A stretch of 7,863 nt of DNA from Candidatus Aenigmatarchaeota archaeon (GTDB lineage Archaea > Aenigmatarchaeota > Aenigmatarchaeia > QMZP01 > JAFGSV01). Of this stretch, positions 1 through 5,699 are shown one piece after another; within the stretch, counting starts at the first letter, position 1; each line of letters starts with the position of its first letter. Position numbers and translations under genes: made by a program. The notes under the pieces are model-generated. The model was given only the letters and a program-made list of their open reading frames with translations, ran no database searches and was not told the origin of the DNA. The DNA is taken from contig CP070804.1 of NCBI GenBank assembly GCA_020343635.1, positions 683,327-691,189 on the forward strand. Direction: 5' to 3'.

Positions 1-933
1 CTTTATGCACTTTGAGATAACCTCGGCAGCAATCTTGCCGGCTATCGTAGCCTCTTTCATTCCCCCGCCGTGTATCGGGTTGACCTGATGGGCGGCATCA
101 CCCACGACCACCAGACCATCAGTGACCATGTTCTTAAGGAACCCCCCGACAGGGATTCCCCCGCTGTTCGCCTCTATTATGCTGGCATCTCCGAATATCT
201 CGGGATGATCTTCTATGAACGTGTCAAGATAATGCTTTGCGGACTTGTCTGTAACGCCAATTCCTACACCAACGTTCGCGACGTCATTGCCTTTCGGGAA
301 TATCCACAGATAGCCTCTGGGCGCGATATCGGTCCCGAAGTAAAGCATGATCCTCCTGTCATTCTCAAGCTTCAGGTTCGACATCTCGTACTGGTAGCCG
401 GAATCCAGATTTATGAGCTTGTTGGCCGTATCAAGTCCTGCCTTTCTGGCTACCGTTGACTCGACGCCGTCCGCGGCTACGACAACCCTGGCCCTTATCT
501 CATGCTCCTCTTCCCCGCCTATGAGAGCCCTGACTCCGACGACCTGGTTCCCCTCCTTTAGCACGTCAGTGACCTCTGAGTGCGCAACAATCTTTGCGCC
601 TGCCCTCGAAGCCCTGTAAGCGAGCCACTTGTCGAAGACCTTCCTCTCGACGACGTAGCCTCCAGCGGCACCAAGATCCACACCCACATCGTTGCTGTTA
701 GGGGCATAAAGCGTTGCACCGTCTATCTTCTGGGCTATGCAGTTCTTGGGTATCTCACCGAGTATCTCCACGGTGTGCATCGTAAGGCCTTCCCCGCATC
801 TTTTCGGAGAACCTATCTCCTGCCTTTTCTCGAGAACCAGAACGGGATGTCCAAGCTCAGCCAGGTTCTTGGCCGTGGCCAATCCTCCGGGCCCTGCGCC
901 GACAACAACAACATCATAGCTGTCCTTTATCAT
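1..933 (-). CDS. Geranylgeranyl reductase family protein (digeranylgeranylglycerophospholipid reductase), 3' end cut by window edge
   Basis: This flavoprotein reduces the double bonds of geranylgeranyl chains in archaeal ether lipids, acting at the cytoplasmic face of the membrane. The first 311 residues are visible; family members are usually about 390-400, so roughly the last 80-90 lie beyond the left edge. An N-terminal Rossmann FAD motif VGAGPGG covers residues 11-17. The family motif KRCGEG is at 44-49, a second FAD-contact motif AADG at 153-156, the substrate-cavity motif YLWIFP with GVGI after eight residues at 208-225, and the late FAD motif GDAAHQVNPIHGGG at 278-291. The ATG at 933 is chosen because it overlaps the ferredoxin stop as ATGA and is preceded by a strong Shine-Dalgarno GAGGTGA (944-938). 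All motifs are intact and no frameshift is seen. The family assignment is secure. Whether its substrate is the phospholipid or free geranylgeranyl diphosphate cannot be decided from sequence. Confidence 0.95.
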   Translation of the reverse strand, partial: MIKDSYDVVVVGAGPGGLATAKNLAELGHPVLVLEKRQEIGSPKRCGEGLTMHTVEILGEIPKNCIAQKIDGATLYAPNSNDVGVDLGAAGGYVVERKVFDKWLAYRASRAGAKIVAHSEVTDVLKEGNQVVGVRALIGGEEEHEIRARVVVAADGVESTVARKAGLDTANKLINLDSGYQYEMSNLKLENDRRIMLYFGTDIAPRGYLWIFPKGNDVANVGVGIGVTDKSAKHYLDTFIEDHPEIFGDASIIEANSGGIPVGGFLKNMVTDGLVVVGDAAHQVNPIHGGGMKEATIAGKIAAEVISKCIK

Positions 934-1106
934 TTTTTCACCTCTATGGCATGCGGGGGGCACACCTTCTGGCATATACCGCACAGGGTACACTTCTCTG
1001 CGTCGTTCTTAATGCCCCCTTCCTTCAGGTCCAGAGCCAGCTCAGGGCACACGGAAACGCATGCCCCGCACCTCAGGCATTTATCCCTGTTGATATCCCA
1101 GGCCAT
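930..1106 (-). CDS. Small 2[4Fe-4S] ferredoxin, probable electron donor to the geranylgeranyl reductase
   Basis: This 58-residue cytoplasmic ferredoxin has two complete cluster motifs: C10-x2-C13-x2-C16-x3-C20-P and C39-x2-C42-x2-C45-x3-C49-P. Each should ligate one [4Fe-4S] cluster. There is no signal peptide, membrane segment or extra domain. The start ATG at 1106 is the first one in frame; a GTGATC stretch (1115-1110) just upstream can pair with the 3' end of 16S rRNA. The last bases overlap the start of the reductase gene (ATGA), so the two proteins are probably made together from one transcript. In Methanosarcina acetivorans a ferredoxin encoded beside geranylgeranyl reductase is known to be needed for full lipid saturation in a heterologous host; the same partnership is inferred here. 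The gene is easily overlooked because of its small size. Confidence 0.95.
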   Translation of the reverse strand: MAWDINRDKCLRCGACVSVCPELALDLKEGGIKNDAEKCTLCGICQKVCPPHAIEVKK

Positions 1107-1138
1107 AAGATCACAATAAGATAGATATACCTGTCTTA

Positions 1139-1149
1139 CTTTTATATTT
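1139..1149 (-). promoter_or_regulatory. Archaeal TATA box for the ferredoxin-reductase operon
   Basis: On the minus strand the spacer ahead of the ferredoxin reads AAATATAAAAG at 1149-1139, an AT-rich stretch resembling the archaeal TATA box. A start site about 25 bp downstream would fall near 1120 and give a leader of some 14 nt containing the weak Shine-Dalgarno GTGATC. This box sits in the 62-bp gap after the lipoprotein stop, which suggests the operon has its own promoter rather than depending on the lipoprotein transcript. Position inferred by eye only. Confidence 0.6.
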
Positions 1150-1168
1150 TATCAATAGTTGTCCGGCT

Positions 1169-1651
1169 TCAGTTTTCACTTTCGACTTCCCAGCCGACTA
1201 TGTTCACTGTTACTGGGGTTCTCTCCTCTCCCTGCTCAATCTTAACAGTGTAGCATCCCTCACACTCACCAGCCGTTACCTCAATGATTGTAGTGGCATA
1301 GCCGGAACCGGCATATTCCACAGCGATGCTTGCCGCATCCCTCTGGTCGTCGTCGAGTTCCCAGCTCCTTGTGCACGCCTCCACGACATCGTCCCATCTG
1401 TACCCTGCCGGACCAAGGCAGCCGCGGTCGTCCCTCTCACCGCCTATGAGCGGTTCGTCTATCTCTTCAACGAACAGGGTTCCGTCAGGTGTCCTGCATT
1501 GCCTGGGATAACTTTCCATTACGGGATTTCCGGCAGCCGCGCACTCCTCGAAGCTGGTGACGGCATCAGCGATTCCACCGCTCTGGGTCGTGCAGCCGGA
1601 AACAAAGAGTGCCAGAAGTACGGGCGCTATGGCCAGGATCTTGCCGTTCAT
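1169..1651 (-). CDS. Small cysteine-rich secreted lipoprotein, function unknown
   Basis: The 160-residue product begins with a short basic end (MNGK), a hydrophobic stretch (about 5-17) and a lipobox LFVSGC, so Cys20 is probably lipidated and the mature protein anchored outside the membrane. The mature part holds six more cysteines in three pairs: C37/C52, C78/C93 and C130/C133. Two short modules are visible, one ending YPRQCRTPDG (48-57) and one of form GC-x5-GYRW-x7-ACTRSWEL (77-99). Similar short motifs occur in uncharacterised secreted proteins, from memory. A mixed alpha/beta tail follows (about 104-157) with CEGCYTVKI. The ATG at 1651 is preferred to one at 1672: it lies about 25 bp from a good TATA box, as expected of a leaderless archaeal message, and gives a compact signal peptide. 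The gene is divergent from the P-type ATPase and may share control with it. No enzyme motif was recognised. Confidence 0.85.
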   Translation of the reverse strand: MNGKILAIAPVLLALFVSGCTTQSGGIADAVTSFEECAAAGNPVMESYPRQCRTPDGTLFVEEIDEPLIGGERDDRGCLGPAGYRWDDVVEACTRSWELDDDQRDAASIAVEYAGSGYATTIIEVTAGECEGCYTVKIEQGEERTPVTVNIVGWEVESEN

Positions 1652-1670
1652 GCTAAATAATAACCTTGAC

Positions 1671-1681
1671 ATTTAATAAAG
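1671..1681 (-). promoter_or_regulatory. TATA box for the lipoprotein gene, probably leaderless
   Basis: Read on the minus strand, CTTTATTAAAT lies at 1681-1671, preceded by GCGATAGCGC. Its centre is about 25 bp before the ATG at 1651, the usual distance from an archaeal TATA box to the transcription start, and there is no Shine-Dalgarno between them (the intervening bases are AT-rich). The transcript therefore probably starts at or next to the A of the start codon. Confidence 0.6.
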
Positions 1682-1695
1682 CGCTATCGCTTTGC

Positions 1696-1711
1696 TTCGG
1701 TTTTGACCGAA
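1696..1711. promoter_or_regulatory. 16-bp palindrome between divergent promoters, candidate operator
   Basis: TTCGGTTTTGACCGAA is a perfect inverted repeat with 6-bp arms (1696-1701 and 1706-1711) around TTTG. It lies between the two divergent TATA boxes, 15 bp from the lipoprotein box and 26 bp from the ATPase box. That is a natural place for a dimeric regulator to affect both genes. It is not followed by a coding region it could attenuate directly, and an RNA hairpin role is less likely because it lies upstream of both predicted start sites. Function is inferred; no regulator is encoded in the window. Confidence 0.4.
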
Positions 1712-1736
1712 AAAACCTCCGCCCGCGCTGAGTCAC

Positions 1737-1744
1737 TTTATATT
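1737..1744 (+). promoter_or_regulatory. TATA box for the P-type ATPase gene
   Basis: TTTATATT at 1737-1744 is a good match to the archaeal TATA box. A start site near 1766 would leave a leader of about 10 nt before the ATG at 1776, with only a weak Shine-Dalgarno-like GGGTAGAT (1768-1775). An upstream in-frame TTG at 1749 would lie between this box and the predicted transcript start, so it is unlikely to be used. Confidence 0.55.
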
Positions 1745-1775
1745 CTCCTTGACCCGAAATATTAATTGGGTAGAT

Positions 1776-4490
1776 ATGGTGAAAAAGGACAACAAGTACG
1801 CCAAGATGAAGTCTTCAAGCGTACTGAAACAGCTTGGCTCTGATGAGAAGACAGGCCTGACAGAGAAGGAGGCTGAGAAAAGGCTGCTTAGGCACGGGCC
1901 CAACGAGCTGAAGGAAAAGAGGAGGAACGTTTCGCTCAAGATTTTTTCAAGGCAGTTTACCAACCTCATGTTCTGGGTCCTGTTCGCCGCGGCAGTGACA
2001 TCCTATTTCATAGGCGAGGTCCTCAGCTTCTGGGCGATAAGCTTCATCATGGCTTTCATAGTGATACTTGGTTTTGCCCAGGAGTTCAAGGCAGAGAGAG
2101 CCATGATCGCCCTCAAGAAGATAGTGAAGACCACCACCAAGGTAGTGAGAGACAAGAGGGTGAGAAACATAATTACAAAAGACATTGTTCCGGGAGACAT
2201 CCTTCTCCTGGAGACAGGGGACAAAGTTCCGGCGGACCTGAAGATTCTAAACCACATAGGACTCAAGGTCGACGAGGCCTCCCTGACAGGTGAGAGCGAG
2301 CCTGTCAGAAAGTCAAGGGAGGACCTGCTGTTTGCAAGCACCAACATAGTGCAGGGGAAGTGCACGGCTGTCGTTTTCAGTACAGGCATGGACACTGAAA
2401 TCGGGAAGATCGCGGAGATGATACAGGAAGAGAAGGAAGTGACGCCTCTCCAGAGGAAGGTCTCATGGCTGGCAAAGTTGCTCGCGGCAGTGGCTTTGAC
2501 TGTATGCATACTGATCTTCATGACTGGAATGGTCAAAGGTGCACCGCTGGCATCGATGCTTGTGGTGGCGCTGGCGCTGGCGGTGGCAGCCGTTCCTGAG
2601 GGGCTTCCGCTCACACTTACAGTCACGCTTTCTCTGGGCATGCACAGGATGGCCAGGTCGAATGCCGTGATAAGAAGGATGGCCGCGGTGGAGACCCTGG
2701 GATCCACCACCGTGGTCTGCACGGACAAGACGGGGACGATGACCAAGAACGAGATGACGGTCGAGAGGCTTTTTGTCAACGACACGACCGTTGGTGTCAC
2801 AGGGGTCGGCTACAAGCCTGAAGGAGAATTCATAATCAGCGAGCAGCAAATAGATCCCAAGAAAGACAGAACCACTTCTACGATGCTGAAGGCGGCAGCG
2901 CTCTGCAACAACGCGTACCTTTTCAAGGGAGAGAAAGACTGGGAGACTGTTGGTGACCCGACCGAGATAGCGCTGATAGTGATGGCAGCCAAGGCAGGGG
3001 AATGGAAGGATAGCCTTGAGGAAAGGAACAAGAGGATAGAGGAACTGATTTTCACGAGCGAGAGGAGGATGATGAGCTGCGTCTACGAGTCCGGTAAGAT
3101 TAAGCACGTGTTCGCCAAGGGGGCTCCTGAAACGATACTGGAGAGGTGCAAGTACATAGAGAAGAACGGCAAGCGGCAGAAGATGACCAAGAAAGAGAAG
3201 GACGTGATCATGAAGATGAACGACAAGTTCGCAGGGGACGCCCTCAGGGTCCTCGGTTTCGCCTACAAGAAGATAGTCTCCTCCCTGACACCTGAGAACA
3301 TCGAAAGGGACCTTGTTTTCCTCGGTCTGACCGGAATGATAGATCCTCCCAGGGAGGAGATGAAAGACGCCATAAGCACATGCAGGGGGGCAGGAATAAG
3401 GCCAGTGATGATAACAGGTGACAACCAGCACACCGCAAAGGCCATAGCCAAGCAGATAGGCATGCTTGAGGACGAGAAACAGAAGATCATCACCGGAACC
3501 GAACTGGACGAGATGAAGGAGTCAGAGTTCGATAAGATAGTCGAAGAGATAACCATATACGCTAGGACAAGGCCCGAGCACAAGATGAGGATAATCAAGG
3601 CGTTGCAGAAAAAGGGCCATATAGTCGCGATGACAGGCGACGGCATAAACGACGCCCCCGCGGTCAAGAAGGCGAACATAGGGGTGGCTATGGGCATAAA
3701 GGGCACAGAGGTTACGAAGGAATCTGCGGACATGGTCCTGGCTGACGACAACTTCGCCACGATAATGGAGGCCGTCAAGGGCGGCCGGACAATTTACGGA
3801 AACATAAGGAAGTTCACCACCTACCTTATTTCCAGGAACTTCACCGAAGTGATACTGATATTCATAGGCATAGCGTTCTTCAACTTCGAGCTGCTGCCGC
3901 TGCTCGGGCTTCAGATACTGTTCATAAACTCCTTTGACGAGGTGATGCCTGCCATGGCTCTCGGAAACGAGCCTGCCAGGAAGGGCACAATGATGAGGAA
4001 GCCAAGGGACCCGAAGGAAGGTTTCCTTACAAGGAGGAACACCACCATGATAATCACCTTGGCTGCGCTCATGGCTCTGACGGCGCTGACAATATTCATG
4101 ATTTCGGACCCCTTCACAGACATAACCAGGGCAAGGACTATGGTGTTCGCGACCATAGTCAGCATGGTGATGTTCATACCGTTCAGCTTCCGCGCTCTTG
4201 AGGAATCTGTCCACAAAATCGGACTTTTCAACAACAAATGGATGCTTCCTGCTACTGTGACTGTCGCCCTGACTACCATATTAGTCATGTACACGCCCAT
4301 AACACAGGCGGCTCTGAAGATTGTGCCCCTTAGCCTCGGAGACTGGTCCATCTGCCTGGCTGCAGCTTTCGCGATGTTCATATTCATGGAAGCGGAGAAG
4401 TTCCTGCTGAACAGGAAATGGTCTAGGCCTGAACTCCCGGTCATCCCCAAGCAGGCTCCCCCAGCTGAAGAAACTAAAATACAGAAATAG
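1776..4490 (+). CDS. P2-type cation-transporting ATPase, Ca2+-ATPase-like with a variant M6 site
   Basis: This complete 904-residue ion pump spends ATP to move cations across the cytoplasmic membrane. In order: an N-terminal cation-ATPase domain (about 8-46, ending HGPNEL), helices M1-M2 (61-100), the actuator domain with TGES (171-174), M3-M4 (234-288) with PEGLP (E275), the phosphorylated Asp317 in DKTGT, nucleotide-domain motifs GDPTE (393-397) and KGAPE (449-453), DPPR (523-526), TGD (547-549), the hinge TGDGINDAP (620-628), and helices M5-M10 (682-877). The length is normal. The sequence from M4 to M6 places it with SERCA/PMR1-type pumps, so Ca2+ is the likeliest ion. M5 keeps Asn688 and Glu691, but M6 reads N718-S-F-D721-E722 where SERCA has N-x-x-T-D, and the M8 Glu of SERCA is Val798; specificity is therefore uncertain. 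The ATG at 1776 fits the promoter and family N-terminus better than the TTG at 1749. The only plus-strand gene here. Confidence 0.95.
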   Translation: MVKKDNKYAKMKSSSVLKQLGSDEKTGLTEKEAEKRLLRHGPNELKEKRRNVSLKIFSRQFTNLMFWVLFAAAVTSYFIGEVLSFWAISFIMAFIVILGFAQEFKAERAMIALKKIVKTTTKVVRDKRVRNIITKDIVPGDILLLETGDKVPADLKILNHIGLKVDEASLTGESEPVRKSREDLLFASTNIVQGKCTAVVFSTGMDTEIGKIAEMIQEEKEVTPLQRKVSWLAKLLAAVALTVCILIFMTGMVKGAPLASMLVVALALAVAAVPEGLPLTLTVTLSLGMHRMARSNAVIRRMAAVETLGSTTVVCTDKTGTMTKNEMTVERLFVNDTTVGVTGVGYKPEGEFIISEQQIDPKKDRTTSTMLKAAALCNNAYLFKGEKDWETVGDPTEIALIVMAAKAGEWKDSLEERNKRIEELIFTSERRMMSCVYESGKIKHVFAKGAPETILERCKYIEKNGKRQKMTKKEKDVIMKMNDKFAGDALRVLGFAYKKIVSSLTPENIERDLVFLGLTGMIDPPREEMKDAISTCRGAGIRPVMITGDNQHTAKAIAKQIGMLEDEKQKIITGTELDEMKESEFDKIVEEITIYARTRPEHKMRIIKALQKKGHIVAMTGDGINDAPAVKKANIGVAMGIKGTEVTKESADMVLADDNFATIMEAVKGGRTIYGNIRKFTTYLISRNFTEVILIFIGIAFFNFELLPLLGLQILFINSFDEVMPAMALGNEPARKGTMMRKPRDPKEGFLTRRNTTMIITLAALMALTALTIFMISDPFTDITRARTMVFATIVSMVMFIPFSFRALEESVHKIGLFNNKWMLPATVTVALTTILVMYTPITQAALKIVPLSLGDWSICLAAAFAMFIFMEAEKFLLNRKWSRPELPVIPKQAPPAEETKIQK

Positions 4491-4491
4491 C

Positions 4492-4536
4492 TTTTCCGTG
4501 AACTTTTTGCCGCCGTTTTTCCGTGAACGCTTTTTT
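4492..4536 (+). terminator. T-rich terminator region with a 12-bp direct repeat after the P-type ATPase
   Basis: The short gap between two convergent genes holds TTTTCCGTGAAC twice (4492-4503 and 4517-4528) and T runs of 5, 5 and 6 at 4504-4508, 4516-4520 and 4531-4536. Oligo-T runs without a hairpin act as intrinsic terminators in archaea, so this is probably a set of terminators for the plus-strand ATPase gene. On the minus strand the same stretch offers only one TTTT (rc of 4538-4541), so the ABC operon may end by readthrough into the end of the ATPase gene or by another mechanism. Confidence 0.55.
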
Positions 4537-4545
4537 CAAAAGGGT

Positions 4546-5649
4546 TCATTCGTACCTTATCGCTTCTATCGGGTCCAGCTTTGCCGCCTGCCTCGCCGGA
4601 ATGAATCCTGAGACCGCTCCGATGAAGGCTGCAAAAAGTATGCCCTGAACTATGAGCCTGGGTGTTACCAGAGCTATTGACTGTGGAAGTATGCTATTGA
4701 CTGCAGTGGCACCCCCGAAGCCGAGAATCACGCCGACTACAGCACCTGATACGCTTATGGTTACGGCCTCAAGCAGGACCGTCAGGAGAATATGCCTGTT
4801 TGTCGCGCCTATGGCCTTCATCGTCCCTATCTCGCGCCTTCTCTCCCTCACGGATATTATCATGACGTTCATTATGACTATCCCTGAAATGAGCGCGGCT
4901 ATGCTCCCGAGGGCGAACGTCAACATGTTAAGCTGCGACAGCATCTCGTTCACACTGCTCATTATGCTCTGGTCGCTCGCTGCGTTGAGCTCATCGAACT
5001 CGTCGTTTATGGCCTGCTCTATGATGTCGGCATCCGCCGCAGAAGCAGGCTTGACCATTATCATTGATACGATGTCTTCCTTGTCTGTCAGCCTCTGCAG
5101 TCTCAGGAGCCCGGTATTGACCCCTCCGTCTATGCCGTCATCCCCGGATTCCTCTAGTATTCCGACCACCTCGAAGTCGACGTCATCTATCTCTATGATG
5201 TCGCCTACTGAATGGTCATTCCGCTGCGCATAGTCATATCCCAGCACGAGTTCGTCCTTGTCAACCTCGAAATCACTGCCGTCAGCGAGCTCTATGCTCA
5301 CGCCGCGTATTATGTTCTCATCCTCAGGATTCGTGCCGGTGATGGATATTCCGTCAATGGTCGCAAACATTATCGGAATGGCATCCTCGACTCCCACGAG
5401 GGCCCTTACCTCCTCGACAAGGTCCTGGTCTATCTCGCTCTGCTGCATGGCGTACTGGGGTATATCGTCCTCTATCACGATGATGAGCCCCGCAGTTATT
5501 GCTATCTGCTCGTTTACGTAATACATTATCCCCTCAGAGAATGACGAGATGCTCGTCACAAGGAATATGCCTATGGTCACCCCGAGCGCTGTAAGGGCTG
5601 TCCTGAGCTTGTGCCTTTCGAACTCCCTGAATATCATTTCCCACATCAT
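4546..5649 (-). CDS. MacB/FtsX-type ABC transporter permease, second of two
   Basis: This 367-residue membrane protein belongs to the MacB-like permease family (type VII ABC fold), which works with a cytoplasmic ATPase. The N-terminal helix (about 19-40) is preceded by FERHKLRTALTALG, typical of the family. A large extracytoplasmic domain (about 42-240) is followed by three C-terminal helices (about 242-266, 287-312, 330-350). The coupling motif RERRREIGTMKAIGAT (268-283) and the ending IPARQAAKLDPIEAIR (350-365) are both characteristic. The ATG at 5649 is chosen because GGAGGT (5661-5656) lies 6 nt before it and the protein then aligns with the other permease from its first residues; an in-frame TTG at 5685 would add 12 residues without support. 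It lies 50 bp after the first permease. The two permeases share family motifs but differ strongly in the external domain, so they probably form a heterodimer. Confidence 0.93.
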   Translation of the reverse strand: MMWEMIFREFERHKLRTALTALGVTIGIFLVTSISSFSEGIMYYVNEQIAITAGLIIVIEDDIPQYAMQQSEIDQDLVEEVRALVGVEDAIPIMFATIDGISITGTNPEDENIIRGVSIELADGSDFEVDKDELVLGYDYAQRNDHSVGDIIEIDDVDFEVVGILEESGDDGIDGGVNTGLLRLQRLTDKEDIVSMIMVKPASAADADIIEQAINDEFDELNAASDQSIMSSVNEMLSQLNMLTFALGSIAALISGIVIMNVMIISVRERRREIGTMKAIGATNRHILLTVLLEAVTISVSGAVVGVILGFGGATAVNSILPQSIALVTPRLIVQGILFAAFIGAVSGFIPARQAAKLDPIEAIRYE

Positions 5650-5655
5650 GTCAAA

Positions 5656-5661
5656 ACCTCC
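5656..5661 (-). promoter_or_regulatory. Shine-Dalgarno site deciding the start of the second permease
   Basis: GGAGGT on the minus strand (5661-5656) is 6 nt from the ATG at 5649 and 9 nt from a second in-frame ATG at 5646. It lies inside any reading frame that starts at the upstream TTG (5685), arguing that translation begins at 5649 or 5646. Confidence 0.7.
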
Positions 5662-5699
5662 AGCGGGTTTTAACCAATCCAGCAACCACCTTTATCATG

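Noticed and set aside
70..1119. Plus-strand open frames opposite the reductase and ferredoxin genes
   Set aside because: The minus strand encodes complete family motifs here; the plus-strand frames have no recognisable content and overlap one another.
1749..1775. N-terminal extension of the P-type ATPase to a TTG at 1749
   Set aside because: The codon lies between the TATA box and the expected transcript start and has no ribosome site; the family N-terminus is satisfied from the ATG at 1776.
2560..2595. GCTGGCG-rich simple repeat inside the P-type ATPase gene
   Set aside because: It simply encodes the Ala/Leu/Val run of helix M4 before PEGLP; not an independent repeat element.
2463..3431. 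Long open frames on the minus strand across the P-type ATPase (also 2003-2800, 3263-3778, 3522-4214, 3911-4549)
   Set aside because: They lie opposite a gene with all P-type ATPase motifs intact; their translations show no domain, are rich in Ser/His/Arg of antisense type, and lack promoters or ribosome sites.
5650..5685. Extension of the second permease to a TTG at 5685
   Set aside because: The extra 12 residues contain the Shine-Dalgarno of the ATG at 5649 and do not match the compact N-terminus of the paired permease.
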